Of a stretch of 64,000 bases of DNA, positions 44,957 to 55,139 are shown piece by piece. Source of the stretch: Segnochrobactrum spirostomi (lineage in GTDB: Bacteria > Pseudomonadota > Alphaproteobacteria > Rhizobiales > Segnochrobactraceae); assembly GCF_009600605.1 (NCBI RefSeq), contig NZ_VWNA01000001.1:1240001-1304000 (forward strand), in the 5' to 3' direction. The first letter of the stretch is position 1, and each line of letters begins with the position of its first letter. The translations under genes and the position numbers were made by a program. A model generated the notes under the pieces. That model had not been told where the DNA came from, made no database searches, and was given only the letters and a program-made list of their open reading frames with translations.

Positions 44957-46146
44957 GTGCCGCCCGTCTCGCTCGCTGTTTCCGCCTCGGCCCGGCGCAG
45001 GGCCCCCACGATGCTCCCCCGCGGGATCGCTTCGACGATGCCGATCCGACCATCCAGCCCGCAGCCTCGGGGGCCGTCGGCATCGCCGAAGACCGCCGCC
45101 GCGGCCGCGGCGCCGGGATCAACCCGACCGGCCGGTTCGAACCGGAAACGCGGGAGATCCTCGACGACGGCTGGGGTTCGGTTGAGGAATTGCCCGCCTT
45201 CCGGACCGAGGTTCGCGAGGAGCGGGCGCGCAGCCTGATCACCCGCAACGAATCCCCCGACATCAGCTTCGACCGCTCGATCAACACCTATCGCGGCTGC
45301 GAGCACGGCTGCATCTATTGTTTCGCGCGGCCGAACCATTCTTATGTCGGCCTGTCGGCGGGGCTCGATTTCGAGACCAAGCTGTTCGCCAAGGTGAATG
45401 CCGCCGAGGCCCTGGAGCGCGACCTTTCGGCCCCGAACTACCGCCCGCAGGCGATCGCCTTCGGCACCGCGACCGATCCCTATCAGCCGATCGAGCGGGA
45501 GCGGCGGCTCACCCGCGCCGTGCTCGAGGTGCTCGCCCGCACCAAGCACCCGGTCGGCATCGTCACCAAGTCGGCCCTCGTCACGCGGGATATCGACATC
45601 CTGGCGCCGATGGCGGCCCAGGGCCTCGTCAAGGTCGCGATCTCGGTCACCACCCTCGACCGCAAGCTCGCCCGGGCGATGGAGCCCCGCGCCTCGACGC
45701 CCGAGCGGCGGCTCGCCGCCATCAAGGCTTTGTCGGACGCCGGCATCCCGACCACGGTGATGACGGCGCCGGTCATCCCGGCGCTGAACGACAGCGAGAT
45801 CGAGGCGATCCTGGAGGCCGCCCGCGAGGCGGGCGCGACGGAGGCCGGCTACGTCCTCCTCCGACTGCCGCTCGAAGTCTCCGACCTCTTCAAAGAATGG
45901 CTGGTGCGCGAATATCCGCACCGCTTCCAGCACGTCATGTCGATCATCAGGGCGATGCGCGACGGCAAGGACTACGACGCGAGCTTCGGCAAGCGGATGA
46001 AGGGGTCCGGCCCGTATGCCTGGACGCTCGGGCGCCGCTTCGAACTCGCGGCGAAGCGGCTCGGCCTCAACCAGCGCAAGCTGAAGCTCCGGGCCGACCT
46101 GTTCGAGCCGCCGGTGCGCGGCGGGGCGCAGCTCAGCCTGTTCTGA
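44957..46146 (+). CDS. PA0069-family radical SAM protein (frameshifted near start)
   Basis: A radical SAM protein related to spore photoproduct lyase; function unknown. The cluster motif is [14 protein letters not shown] (CxxxCxxC), and the C-terminus RGGAQLSLF is characteristic. In the given sequence the main frame has no start codon before a TTG at 45190, although the family N-terminus ([21 protein letters not shown]) is encoded upstream in frame. Adding one C to the five-C run at 45016-45020 joins that frame to the ATG at 45011, or to a GTG at 44957 behind GGAGG with good spacing, giving 378 or 396 aa. The deficit looks like a sequencing indel. Confidence 0.85.
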
Positions 46147-46207
46147 CGGCCGCGGCCCGGCCGCCTCGGGTTGCGAATCGGGTGGGGCCGGCGCACTTTC
46201 GCGGCCC

Positions 46208-46914
46208 ATGAGCATCGCCGATGTCCCCTCGCCGTCCGCCAAGAGGCGCGGCCGGCCGCCGGCCGGAAAGAGCGCCCGCCCGTCCGGCGAGCGGCCTCCG
46301 GCGCGCGCGGACTTCGCCTTCGATCGGCTCTACGCGGCGCGCATCGACGGCCCCCTGTGCGGGGTCGACGAGGCGGGCCGCGGCCCATGGGCCGGGCCGG
46401 TCGTCGCGGCGGCCGTCGTGCTCGATCCGAACAATGTGCCGGCCGGCCTCGCCGATTCGAAGCAGTTGAAGGCCGAGACGCGGGAAGCCCTGTTCGCCGA
46501 GATCCTGGCGACGGCCGACGTCGCCGTCGCCGTCGCCTCCCCCGTCGCATCGATTATCTCAACATCCGCGGCGCGACGCTGTGGGCAATGACCCAGGCGG
46601 TGCGCGGCCTCTCGGAGCGACCGAAGCTCGCCCTCATCGACGGCATCGACGTGCCCCACGGCCTGCCTTGTGCGGGCGAAGCCATCGTCGAGGGGGACGC
46701 CCACTCCGCGGCGATTGCCGCCGCCTCGATCGTCGCCAAGGTCACCCGCGACCGCATGATGGTCGTGCTCGGCTCCGATCATCCGGGCTACGGCTTCGAG
46801 AACCACAAGGGCTACGGTACGCCGGAGCACCGGCTCGCCCTTCAGACGCTCGGCGTCACCGTGCACCATCGGCGCAGCTTCGCCCCGATCCGCGATCTCG
46901 TCGTCCTCCTCTGA
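46208..46914 (+). CDS. rnhB: Ribonuclease HII (frameshifted)
   Basis: Cleaves RNA in RNA-DNA hybrids and removes ribonucleotides from DNA. The N-terminal half has [20 protein letters not shown] with the catalytic Asp-Glu pair and LADSKQL. The C-terminal half, in the next frame, has [22 protein letters not shown] and [23 protein letters not shown] with the remaining acidic residues, then [14 protein letters not shown]. The break is at the five-C run 46539-46543; one more C restores an intact 235-aa enzyme. A Lys/Arg/Pro-rich N-terminal tail of ~40 residues precedes the domain, as in several rhizobial RnhB proteins. Confidence 0.9.
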
Positions 46915-47025
46915 GCATCGATCGGACCGGGCGCAGCCGCCATCGCCAAGGCGGCGTAGGCGGTCGCGTTTTCAGCGGCAGACCGAGCGGCCTTCGCGCG
47001 CTCCCCTCGGCCCCCGCAACGCGAA

Positions 47026-47053
47026 AGGGCCGCGCGGTCGCCCGCACGGCCCT
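47026..47053 (-). terminator. Hairpin after the DUF4167 gene
   Basis: AGGGCCG / CGGCCCT form a 7-bp stem with a 14-nt GC-rich loop, 27 bp past the stop on the minus strand, followed by TTCGC. The U-run is short; it may serve both convergent genes (rnhB and the DUF4167 gene). Confidence 0.5.
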
Positions 47054-47079
47054 CCCAAATCTCGCTTGAAGGGGCGCCT

Positions 47080-48153
47080 CTACTCTGCCGAGCCGAGCGG
47101 CAGCGCCGGCTCCTCGCCGCCCTCGGCGGAAGCGTTGCGGCGCGTGCCGCGGCCGCGGCTACCGCGCACGCGGCGGCGAATCCGCGGCGCCGCGTCGTCT
47201 TCACCGGAGGCCTCGGTGTTCGCCCCTTCGGCCGCGGCCTCGACGGGCTCGACGGCCACCGGCTCGGGCGCCGGGGCGTTGACGGTGCGGGGGCTCCGGC
47301 GCGCGCGGGGGGCCGGCGTCGCCGCCACCGGCTCAGCACCGACCGGCTCGATCGCGTCCGGCAGCACGGGCGCCACCGGCGCGGGCTCCGGCTGGATCAC
47401 CGGGCCGTTGACCGCCGCCACCGGGCGCAGATCGGCACCGCCGATATCGGGCTGCGGACCGAGGCCGGGCACGGCTTCTTCGTTGTAGAGGGGGCGTTCG
47501 CGCGGCTCCCGTGGCGGGCGCTGATAACCGCCCTCGCCGTTCATGCCACCACGGCCGAAGCGGCCGTAACGCTCCTGGCGGTCGCCGCGCTCCGGGCGAT
47601 CCTGGCGTTCCGGGCGATCGGTGCGTTCCGGGCGATCACCGCGCTCGTAGCGGTCCCCGCGATCCTGACGCTCGCCCCGATCCTGACGCTCGCCACGCTC
47701 CGGACGGTCGCCACGGTCCTGGCGCTCGCCACGGTCCTGGCGCTCGCCGCGATATTCGTCGCGGCCGTTCTCGCGCGGGGCCTCCGAGCGGGGCTCCAGG
47801 CGCGGTTCCCGCGCCGCGGCGCTGAACTCGTCCTCCTCATCGCGCAGGTCGTCCTCGCGGACGAACACCTGGTGCGGCGACTGCGCCTGCGCCGCGGCGA
47901 TGATGCGGTAATAGTGCTCGGCGTGCTGGAAATAGCTCTCCACCATCACCGTGTCGCCGGACGCCTGGGCGTCACGGGCGAGCTGAACATATTTTTCAGC
48001 GATATGGAGCGCGGTGCCACGGATCTTCACATCGGGCCCGTTCGACTCGTAGGTCCGACTCAACGGGTTGGGCCCTTTGCGGTTGTTGTTGCTGTTATTG
48101 TTATTGTTGTTGTTGCGGCCCCGGAGGCGCTTGTTGGGATTTCCCTGTCTCAT
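47080..48153 (-). CDS. DUF4167 domain protein, RG-rich, RNA-binding type
   Basis: The 357-aa protein has an N-terminal DUF4167 domain (~1-95) that starts MRQGNPNKRLRGR, followed by a poly-Asn run, and includes LSRTYESNGPDVKIRGTALHIAEKYVQLARDA. From ~125 to ~205 it is a disordered tract of (R/G/D/E/Q) repeats (RGERQDRGDRPER-like), then an acidic Ala/Pro-rich tail ending in basic RGSRGRGTRRN. Composition suggests RNA or ribosome association; the function is not known. In rhizobia this gene typically neighbours prmC and prfA, as here. Start chosen at the ATG before MRQG, the conserved beginning. Confidence 0.88.
   Translation of the reverse strand: MRQGNPNKRLRGRNNNNNNNSNNNRKGPNPLSRTYESNGPDVKIRGTALHIAEKYVQLARDAQASGDTVMVESYFQHAEHYYRIIAAAQAQSPHQVFVREDDLRDEEDEFSAAAREPRLEPRSEAPRENGRDEYRGERQDRGERQDRGDRPERGERQDRGERQDRGDRYERGDRPERTDRPERQDRPERGDRQERYGRFGRGGMNGEGGYQRPPREPRERPLYNEEAVPGLGPQPDIGGADLRPVAAVNGPVIQPEPAPVAPVLPDAIEPVGAEPVAATPAPRARRSPRTVNAPAPEPVAVEPVEAAAEGANTEASGEDDAAPRIRRRVRGSRGRGTRRNASAEGGEEPALPLGSAE
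48082..48114. repeat. Trinucleotide repeat coding poly-Asn
   Basis: A run of GTT/ATT/GCT triplets on the plus strand encodes NNNNNNNSNNN near the N-terminus of the DUF4167 protein. It is AT-rich against a GC-rich background and could vary in length by slippage. Confidence 0.8.
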
Positions 48154-49041
48154 CCGATCGCTTCTCTACACGAAGGGGCCGCGCGCGCCGGGGATCGTCC
48201 CGACCTGTCGGTCACCCGCTCGACGAGGTGAAGCCGCCGTGCGCCGTCAGCGTCTGCCCGGCGCTCCGCCTCGCTATGATTCGCCGCATCGCGGCGTCTC
48301 CGAGAGCCACCCGCTCCGTTCGGACCGGACGGCTCTTGATCACGTTGCTCTGGCTGCCCTCTTCACGAAGCGCTCGTCGCCTCTCCCGGACAAACCAAAA
48401 CCCGTCGGGCGAGGCCTACGCGGCCGGCGTCCCTCGGGTTTCTCTTCCATCCACTGCCTGGCCCGGCTGTCTTGATCGGCCCAGAAAACAGTGCGATATC
48501 AACCGCTTGACCACTGCGCGTGGCCGAAATCTCAAGCCCGTATTCCGGGTTCGCGCCCGGGGGTCGGAGCGGAACCGCCCCCACAGTCGACGCTTCCCAA
48601 AGGCTGCAGACGAGAAGCCCGAAGCAAGACCAAACGATAACACCCCGAGGACGAAGACCTCGGGTGGACGACCCGTCTGGCTTTCGGTCGCCGCACCGCG
48701 TCCGCGAACAACCGCGGCCGTGAACACAGTCCCCGTTGCGTCCGAAACGGTGCTGATCCGCGTAGCTTCAGAAATCCAGTCGCTTGAGCCGCGCGACAGA
48801 CCACTTCGGAGGACCGACCTTCCTCCCGACCGTGGCGCTGCGACAGCCGATCTGCGATGAGTGCTTCCCGTTGCCGGGCCCTCGGAGCGAACCGCGATCC
48901 GCTCGCTGGACATCCTGTCCGGAAATCGCCACCCCCGTTGGTAACGATCGTCCGTGAACCTGCGTCGGCGACCGGAAATTAGCCGCTTCGGCGTCGATTT
49001 CCAAGGGCTTTTTCCAAGCTTTGTCAGCTTGCAAGCCTTTG
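48154..49041. other. 888-bp region without a recognisable gene
   Basis: This spacer lies between the start of the DUF4167 gene and the end of prmC. Open frames exist on both strands (for example a 251-codon frame at 48416-49171 minus) but read as Arg/Ser/Gly-rich noncoding translation and match no family. It must carry the DUF4167 promoter. A hairpin around 48556-48575 resembles a T-arm stem but no tRNA cloverleaf could be built. A small RNA is possible but unproven. Confidence 0.55.
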
Positions 49042-49917
49042 TCAGCGTTCCGCCGAACCGGGCCGACGCCCGCTCACGACCCGCGCCCGGCCTCCGAGAT
49101 CGAATCGGGTCCCGATCTCCACGAAGCCGGCCGCACCAAGAATCGATCGCACGTCGCCTTCTTGATCCCACCCGATTTCGACAAGGAGATGACCATCGTG
49201 ACGAAGGGCGCGAAAAGCTTCGTTCGCGATCAGCCGGTAGGGCTCCAGCCCATCGGCACCGCCATCGAGCGCCCGCAGCGGATCGAAACGGCGGACCTCC
49301 TCCGCGAGGCGACCGATCTCCGCCGTCCGAATGTAAGGTGGGTTCGAAATCACGAAATCCAACCCCACGGCGAGCGTTGTCGCGAAATCAGCGACTGCCG
49401 GGAAGAAGCGGCTACCGACGCCGGCCGCGACGGCGTTCTCGCGCGCCGTGGCGAGGGCACCCGGCGCGAGGTCTATGGCGAGCGCCGCTGCATTCGGCAG
49501 TTCGGTCAGGAGTGCGACTGCGATCGCGCCGGTTCCAGTGCCCACATCGGCGAATCGCAGCAGCGCCTGGCGGTCGCGAACGAGCGCGAGCGCCGCCTCC
49601 ACCAAGGTCTCGGTGTCGGGACGCGGTTCGAGCGTGTCAGCGGAGAGACGGAAGGTGAGCCCCCAGAACTCGCGCCGCCCGAGAATGCGGCCGACCGGCT
49701 CGCCCGCGAGGCGCCGCGCCGCGAGGGCTTCTGCCCGGGCGCATTCATCGGCGTCGAGCGGCCGGTCGCCACCGAGCACGATCCGGTCCGGATCGAGGCC
49801 CGCCGCTTCGGCGACGAGCAGGCGGGCGTCGAGGTCGGGCGTGTCGAGCCCGGCAGCTCGGAAGCGGGCGCGGACGTCCGCCAGAACCACCGAGAGCAAC
49901 CGAGCCTCCTGCGCCAC
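49042..49917 (-). CDS. prmC: Peptide chain release factor N5-glutamine methyltransferase
   Basis: Methylates the Gln of the GGQ motif in release factors RF1 and RF2. The 291-aa protein has a helical N-terminal domain and a Rossmann SAM domain with VGTGTGAIAVALL (~123-135) and the catalytic NPPY motif (~193-196, ISNPPYI). EPRPDTETLVE is the conserved segment before the SAM fold. The GTG start lies 3 bp after the prfA stop, with GAGGA upstream, so prfA and prmC form one operon with enzyme and substrate side by side. Confidence 0.94.
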   Translation of the reverse strand: MAQEARLLSVVLADVRARFRAAGLDTPDLDARLLVAEAAGLDPDRIVLGGDRPLDADECARAEALAARRLAGEPVGRILGRREFWGLTFRLSADTLEPRPDTETLVEAALALVRDRQALLRFADVGTGTGAIAVALLTELPNAAALAIDLAPGALATARENAVAAGVGSRFFPAVADFATTLAVGLDFVISNPPYIRTAEIGRLAEEVRRFDPLRALDGGADGLEPYRLIANEAFRALRHDGHLLVEIGWDQEGDVRSILGAAGFVEIGTRFDLGGRARVVSGRRPGSAER

Positions 49918-49920
49918 GGC

Positions 49921-51009
49921 TCAATCGTCCTCGGCGGCGGCGAGCAGCGCGGCCTGATGGTCGGCTGCGAGCGCGTCGACGATCTCGTCCAAGGCCTCGC
50001 CGGAGATCACTTGGTCGAGCTTGTAGAGGGTCAGGTTGATGCGGTGGTCGGTCACCCGGCCTTGCGGAAAATTGTAGGTGCGGATGCGTTCGGAGCGGTC
50101 GCCGGAGCCGACCTGGCCGCGCCGCGAGGCGGCGCGCTCCGAATCGAGCCGGGAGCGCTCCGCCTCGTAAATCCGCGAGCGCAAGAGCTGCATGGCCCGC
50201 GCCCGGTTCTTGTGCTGCGAGCGCTCGTCCTGGACGGCGACGGCGATGCCAGTCGGGATGTGGGTGATGCGGACCGCCGAATCGGTGGTGTTGACGTGCT
50301 GCCCGCCGGCCCCGGACGAGCGGTAGAGGTCGATACGGAGATCGCCGTCGTTGATCGCCACGTCGACGTCCTCGGCCTCGGGCAGCACGGCGACCGTCGC
50401 CGCCGAAGTGTGGATGCGGCCGCCCGATTCCGTCGCCGGCACACGCTGCACCCGGTGCACGCCCGATTCGAACTTGAGCCGCGAGAACACGTTCGGCCCG
50501 GTGATCGAGGCGATCACCTCCTTGTAGCCGCCCGCCTCGCCCTCGCTCGCGGAGATGAGCTCGACCTTCCAGCCGTGCAGGTCGGCGTAGCGTTGGTACA
50601 TGCGGAAGAGGTCGCCGGCGAACAGAGCGGCCTCGTTGCCGCCGGTGCCGGCGCGCACCTCCAGGATGGCGCTCTTGGCGTCCGCCTCGTCGCGCGGCAG
50701 CAATGCGAGCCGGATTTCATGGCCAAGCCGCTCGACGGCATCGGCCTGGCCGGGCCGCTCGTCCTCGGCGAGGGCGCGCATCTCCGGGTCGGTCGCGGGA
50801 TCGGCGAGGAGGGCGTCGAGATCGGCGAGTTCCTGCTCGGCCGCCCGAAGCGCCGCGACGCGGGCCACCACCGGCGCAAGGTCGGCGTGCTCGCGGGAGA
50901 GCTTCACGAAGGTCTCGGAATCCGCCCCCGTGGCGAGGCGGTCCTCGATGTAGGCGAAGCGGGCGGTGAGAGCGTCGAGCTTGTCGCGGGCGAGCATGGT
51001 GGAAGGCAT
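49921..51009 (-). CDS. prfA: Peptide chain release factor 1
   Basis: Terminates translation at UAA and UAG. The 362-aa protein has the codon-recognition tripeptide P-A-T in [15 protein letters not shown], the peptidyl-release GGQ in [20 protein letters not shown], and [19 protein letters not shown] in the C-terminal domain. Start: ATG at 51009, or ATG at 50997, four codons later; neither has a strong ribosome-binding site. The gene follows ptsP by 115 bp and precedes prmC, which modifies its GGQ. Confidence 0.95.
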   Translation of the reverse strand: MPSTMLARDKLDALTARFAYIEDRLATGADSETFVKLSREHADLAPVVARVAALRAAEQELADLDALLADPATDPEMRALAEDERPGQADAVERLGHEIRLALLPRDEADAKSAILEVRAGTGGNEAALFAGDLFRMYQRYADLHGWKVELISASEGEAGGYKEVIASITGPNVFSRLKFESGVHRVQRVPATESGGRIHTSAATVAVLPEAEDVDVAINDGDLRIDLYRSSGAGGQHVNTTDSAVRITHIPTGIAVAVQDERSQHKNRARAMQLLRSRIYEAERSRLDSERAASRRGQVGSGDRSERIRTYNFPQGRVTDHRINLTLYKLDQVISGEALDEIVDALAADHQAALLAAAEDD

Positions 51010-51124
51010 AATCTTATGAGGGCGCGGCGCAAGCCCGCCGATCCGGGCGGTGGGCCGTCGCGCTTGGGAAAACGGTGCGCAACCGGGAGCGGAGCCCAGA
51101 TTAGGACCCAAATCAGGGCCGCGA

Positions 51125-53449
51125 TCAGACCGGGATCTCGTTCTCGTCCGCGAAGGTCTTGAGCAGCGGCCGGAGCTCGCCGCTCAATTGACCGGGTTCG
51201 AGCCGCGGCAAGAGTCGCGCCCGGAGCCGGCCGACATCGAGAGCCCGGATCATCTCCTTGACCGGTCCGATCGCGGCCGGCGGCATCGATATGGTCCTGA
51301 AGCCGAGGGCGAGCAAGGCCATCGCGGTCAGCGGTCGGCCCGCCATCTCCCCGCACAGCGACACCGGCACGTGCTTGGCCTCGGCGCGCTCGACGATCAT
51401 CTTGAGCGCCCGCAGGAACGGCACGGACAGTGAATCGAAGCGGTCGGCGAGGCGCGGGTTGCCGCGATCGGCGGCATACATGAACTGGAACAGATCGTTC
51501 GAGCCGACCGAGATGAAATCGACGATGTCGAGGAGTTCGTCGAGTTCGAACAGGAGCGACGGCACCTCGATCATGGCGCCGAGCCGGATCGTCTCCGGGC
51601 TCCGATGGCCGTGGCGGCGAGCGTGGCGAAGCTCCCGGTCCACCACGGCACGAGCCGCGCGATATTCCGCGACGGTGGTGATCATCGGAAACATCAGGCG
51701 CAGCTCGCGGCCCGCCGCGGCGCGCAGAAGCGCGCGCACCTGGGTGCGCAACAAAGCCGGCCGGTCGAGCCCGAGCCGGATCGCGCGCCATCCCAGCGCC
51801 GGGTTCTCCTCCTCGACCGAGCGCAGATAGGGCAGCAGCTTGTCACCGCCGATGTCGAGCGAACGGAAATTGACCGGGCGGTCGCCGGCGGCGTCGAGCA
51901 CGCGGCTATAGAGCTGTTCCTGCTCCCGCACCCGGGGAAGCTGTTCCGTCACCATGAAGAGGAGTTCCGTGCGGAACAGGCCGATGCCCGACGCGCCGGA
52001 TTCCTCGAGATGGGGCATGTCGACCAGCAGGCCGGCATTGAGGTGCAGATAGACGGTGTGTCCGTCGCGGGTGATCGCGGGCTTCGAGCGGAGGCGGCGA
52101 TATTGGGCCTGGCGGCGGGCGCGGAAGCGCACCTTCTCGCCATAGGCCTTCTCGACGTCCGGCCGGGGGCGGAGCTGGACGTCGCCCGCCTCGCCGTCGA
52201 CGATGATGGCGTCGCCCGGCTCGACCAGAGAGACGACGGTCGGCACCTGACCGACCATCGGAAGACCCAGCGCGCGGGCGACGATGGTGACGTGGCTCGT
52301 CGGACTGCCCTCTTCGAGTATGACGCCGCGAATGCGCTCGCGGTCATAATCGAGGAGCTCGGCCGCGCCCATGTTGCGGGCGACGATGATGGCGTCCTTG
52401 GGCAGTTCCTCGGCGGTGAGCTGGTGCGGCCGACCAATCAGCTCGCGCATCAGCCGGTTGGCGAGATCGTCGAGATCGTGCAGCCGTTCGCGGATATAGG
52501 GGTCGGTGGAGCGCAGCATCTGCGCGCGGGTGTCCGACTGCACCTTCTCCGCCGCGGCCTCCGCGGTCAGGCCGTTGCGGATCGCCTCTTCCATCTTGCG
52601 CGCCCAACCGCGGTCGCGGGCGAACATCGCATAGGCTTCGAGCACGTCGCGGTGCTCGCCGTCGCGGGCGACTTCGCGGCGCTCCAACATGTCGTCGAGC
52701 GACAGGCGCAGCTTGTCGAGGGCGTGATGCAGCCGCTCCCGCTCGCGCTCGATGTCCTCGGCGATGAGATTGGTGACGACGACGCGCGGCTCGTGCAGCA
52801 CGACGTGGCCCATGCCGACGCCGTCGGCGAGGGCGAGGCCGCCGAGCTGCATCGCCCGACGCAGATCGAGGCCCTGGCCGGGCTTGGCGATCGCCTCGAC
52901 CTCCCCCGCGGCGATCATTTCGGCGATCACCATCGAGGTGGTTTGGAGCGCCTCGACCTCCTCGTCGGAATAGGTGCGATGTGCCCGGTTCTGCACCACC
53001 AGCACGCCGAGCATGCGCCCCGCCCGCAGGATCGGCACACCGAGGAAGCCGTTATAGATCTCCTCGCCCGTCTCCGGCCGGTAGGCGAAGGCCGGATGGG
53101 AGCGCGCGGTCGCCAGATTGAGCGGATGGGCCTCGGCGGCGATCAGGCCGACGAGACCTTCACCGACCTTCAGGCTCGTCTGGTGCACGGCAGCGCGGTT
53201 GAGGCCCTCCGTCGCGAACAGCTCGAGCACGCCGTCGGCGCGCAGCAGATAGACGGAGCAGACCTCGGCCACCATGTTGGCGGCGATCTGGACGACGATT
53301 TTGTCGAGCCTTTCCTGCGCGCCGATCGGCTCGGCCATCAGCTCGCGCAGGCGCCGCAGAAGAAGGCGTGGCCCGGTCCCCGCGGCACGCATCACGCCCG
53401 TCACCTCGATCTGGGGCTCGGTCCCATCTCCGGCCCTGTTCCGCTCCAC
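51125..53449 (-). CDS. ptsP: Phosphoenolpyruvate-protein phosphotransferase PtsP (EI-Ntr)
   Basis: First enzyme of the nitrogen-related phosphotransfer system; takes phosphate from PEP and passes it to NPr. The 774-aa protein has a GAF domain (~45-180), an EI N-terminal domain with phospho-His H386 in [22 protein letters not shown], and the PEP-binding barrel with [27 protein letters not shown] and SLCGEMAG. The length matches EI-Ntr with its sensory GAF domain. The GTG start follows GGAGG at 6-nt spacing. It lies 168 bp from lysC, as is common in rhizobia. Confidence 0.95.
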   Translation of the reverse strand: MERNRAGDGTEPQIEVTGVMRAAGTGPRLLLRRLRELMAEPIGAQERLDKIVVQIAANMVAEVCSVYLLRADGVLELFATEGLNRAAVHQTSLKVGEGLVGLIAAEAHPLNLATARSHPAFAYRPETGEEIYNGFLGVPILRAGRMLGVLVVQNRAHRTYSDEEVEALQTTSMVIAEMIAAGEVEAIAKPGQGLDLRRAMQLGGLALADGVGMGHVVLHEPRVVVTNLIAEDIERERERLHHALDKLRLSLDDMLERREVARDGEHRDVLEAYAMFARDRGWARKMEEAIRNGLTAEAAAEKVQSDTRAQMLRSTDPYIRERLHDLDDLANRLMRELIGRPHQLTAEELPKDAIIVARNMGAAELLDYDRERIRGVILEEGSPTSHVTIVARALGLPMVGQVPTVVSLVEPGDAIIVDGEAGDVQLRPRPDVEKAYGEKVRFRARRQAQYRRLRSKPAITRDGHTVYLHLNAGLLVDMPHLEESGASGIGLFRTELLFMVTEQLPRVREQEQLYSRVLDAAGDRPVNFRSLDIGGDKLLPYLRSVEEENPALGWRAIRLGLDRPALLRTQVRALLRAAAGRELRLMFPMITTVAEYRAARAVVDRELRHARRHGHRSPETIRLGAMIEVPSLLFELDELLDIVDFISVGSNDLFQFMYAADRGNPRLADRFDSLSVPFLRALKMIVERAEAKHVPVSLCGEMAGRPLTAMALLALGFRTISMPPAAIGPVKEMIRALDVGRLRARLLPRLEPGQLSGELRPLLKTFADENEIPV

Positions 53450-53574
53450 GCCCGCCTCCGTCGTTCATCGATGTCGGGCGGGCAAGTCCCGTGCCACTCT
53501 GCCACCGATCGCGGAACGCGCGAAGCGCCAATACGGCGCGTCGAACGCGGCGGACACGCCGCCGCGGGAGCGGG

Positions 53575-53605
53575 CCGCGGCCGGATCATCGCGATTCGGC
53601 CGCGG
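53575..53605 (-). terminator. Hairpin after lysC
   Basis: CCGCGGCCG / CGGCCGCGG make a 9-bp stem with a 13-nt loop, 12 bp past the lysC stop on the minus strand. No U-tract, so Rho-dependent termination or an mRNA 3'-end structure is possible. Confidence 0.5.
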
Positions 53606-53617
53606 CGAGGTCCCGGT

Positions 53618-54870
53618 TCAGGCCGCGTCGAGGCCGTAGAGCGAGTGCAGCGTGCGCACCGCGAGCTCGGTATAGGCCGCGTCGATCAGCACCGAGATCT
53701 TGATCTCGGAGGTCGAGATGGCGCGGATGTTGACGCCCTTCTCCGACAGCGCGCGGAAGCAGGCGGCGGCGACGCCGGCATGGCTGCGCATGCCGATGCC
53801 GATCGCCGAAACTTTCACTACGTCGGTCGAGCCCTGGATCTCGGCATAGCCGATCTCCGCGCGGGCCTTCTCGATCACGCCGCGGGCGCGCTCGTAATCG
53901 GCCATCGGCACCGTGAAGGTGATGTCGGTGGTCGAACCGTCGGCCGTCACGTTCTGGACGATCATGTCGACGTTGATGTTCGCCTCGGCGAGCGGCACGA
54001 ACACCGCGGCCGCGATGCCCGGCTTATCGGCGACCTTGCGAATGGAAATCTGCGCCTCGTCTTTCGAGTACGCGATTCCGGTGACGACCTGTTGCTCCAC
54101 GATCTCGTCCTCGTCGCAGATGAGGGTTCCGGGGGGAAGTCCGCCGTCGCCGAGCTGGGGGGCGTCCGGGTCGTCGAAGCTCGACCGGACGAAGGTCCGG
54201 ACGCGCTTCACCATGGCGAGTTCGACGGAGCGGACCTGCAGCACCTTGGCGCCGAGGGAGGCCATCTCGAGCATCTCCTCGAAGGAGATGCGGGCGAGCC
54301 GGCGCGCCTTGGGCACGATGCGCGGGTCGGTGGTGTAGACGCCGTCGACGTCGGTGTAGATGTCGCAGCGGTCGGCACCGATGGCGGCGGCGATCGCCAC
54401 CGCGCTCGTATCCGAGCCGCCGCGGCCGAGCGTCGAGATGCGGTTGTCCGGCGCGATGCCCTGGAAGCCGGCGATGACGGCGACCTGTCCCCGGCGATGC
54501 GCTCGGTCAGGAAGGCGCCGTCGATGCCGGCGATGCGGGCCGCGCCGTGCGCCTCGTCGGTGCGCAGCGGAATCTGCCAGCCCTGCCAGGAGCGGGCGTT
54601 GACGCCCATCGACTGGAGCACGATCGCGAGAAGGCCGGACGTCACCTGCTCGCCCGAGGCGACCACGGCGTCGTATTCGCGGGCATCGTGCAGAAGGCTC
54701 GCTTCGCGGCACAGGGCGACGAGCTTGTTCGTCTCGCCCGACATCGCCGAGACGATGACCGCCACCTCGTGACCGGCATCGACCTCCCGTTTGACGTGGC
54801 GCGCGGCGTTGCGGATGCGCTCCAGGTTGGCGACGGAAGTGCCGCCGAACTTCATGACGAGGCGGGCCAT
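53618..54870 (-). CDS. lysC: Aspartate kinase (frameshifted)
   Basis: Phosphorylates aspartate at the head of the lysine, threonine, methionine and diaminopimelate pathways. The kinase domain starts MARLVMKFGGTSVANLERI and includes VIVSAMSGETNKL; the second half has TLGRGGSDTSAVAIAAAI and IYTDVDGVYTTDPRIVPKARRL, followed by two ACT domains (~265-410). The two halves lie in different frames, broken in the four-C run 54489-54492 (plus strand). One extra base gives ERIAGGQVAVIAGFQGI and a 417-aa protein of family length. dapF of the same pathway is 8 kb away. The divergent gene is ubiG. Confidence 0.9.
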
Positions 54871-55139
54871 CGGAAGATCTCGTGGCGTAGGCGAACGGAA
54901 CGCCGCAAAGCGCGGCGGAACGGAAATTTTGAACGGTTCCGCGTGGGGCACGCGGGATCGGCGGGGCTTGTTACAGGAAACGAGGCGGCGCCGCAACCGA
55001 CGGCCTCAGGGCGTGTCCGCGGGACCGCGCGACGGCGCGCACCATTGACATCCACGCCCCCGAGGCGACCTAAAGCGAAGGCCGAGGGCGACGCGCGGCG
55101 CGATCCGCGCCGCCCCCGGGCGATCTCAGGAGAACGGAC

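Noticed and set aside
48541-48580. tRNA-like T-arm
   Set aside because: The loop lacks the TTCRA consensus and no acceptor, D or anticodon arm could be paired around it.
48416-49171. A 251-codon minus-strand ORF upstream of the DUF4167 gene
   Set aside because: Composition is Arg/Ser/Gly-rich without motifs, it overlaps the 3' end of prmC, and it has no convincing ribosome-binding site.
51605-54772. A 1055-codon open frame antisense to ptsP and lysC
   Set aside because: Same GC shadow effect; the opposite strand has clear PtsP and LysC motifs.
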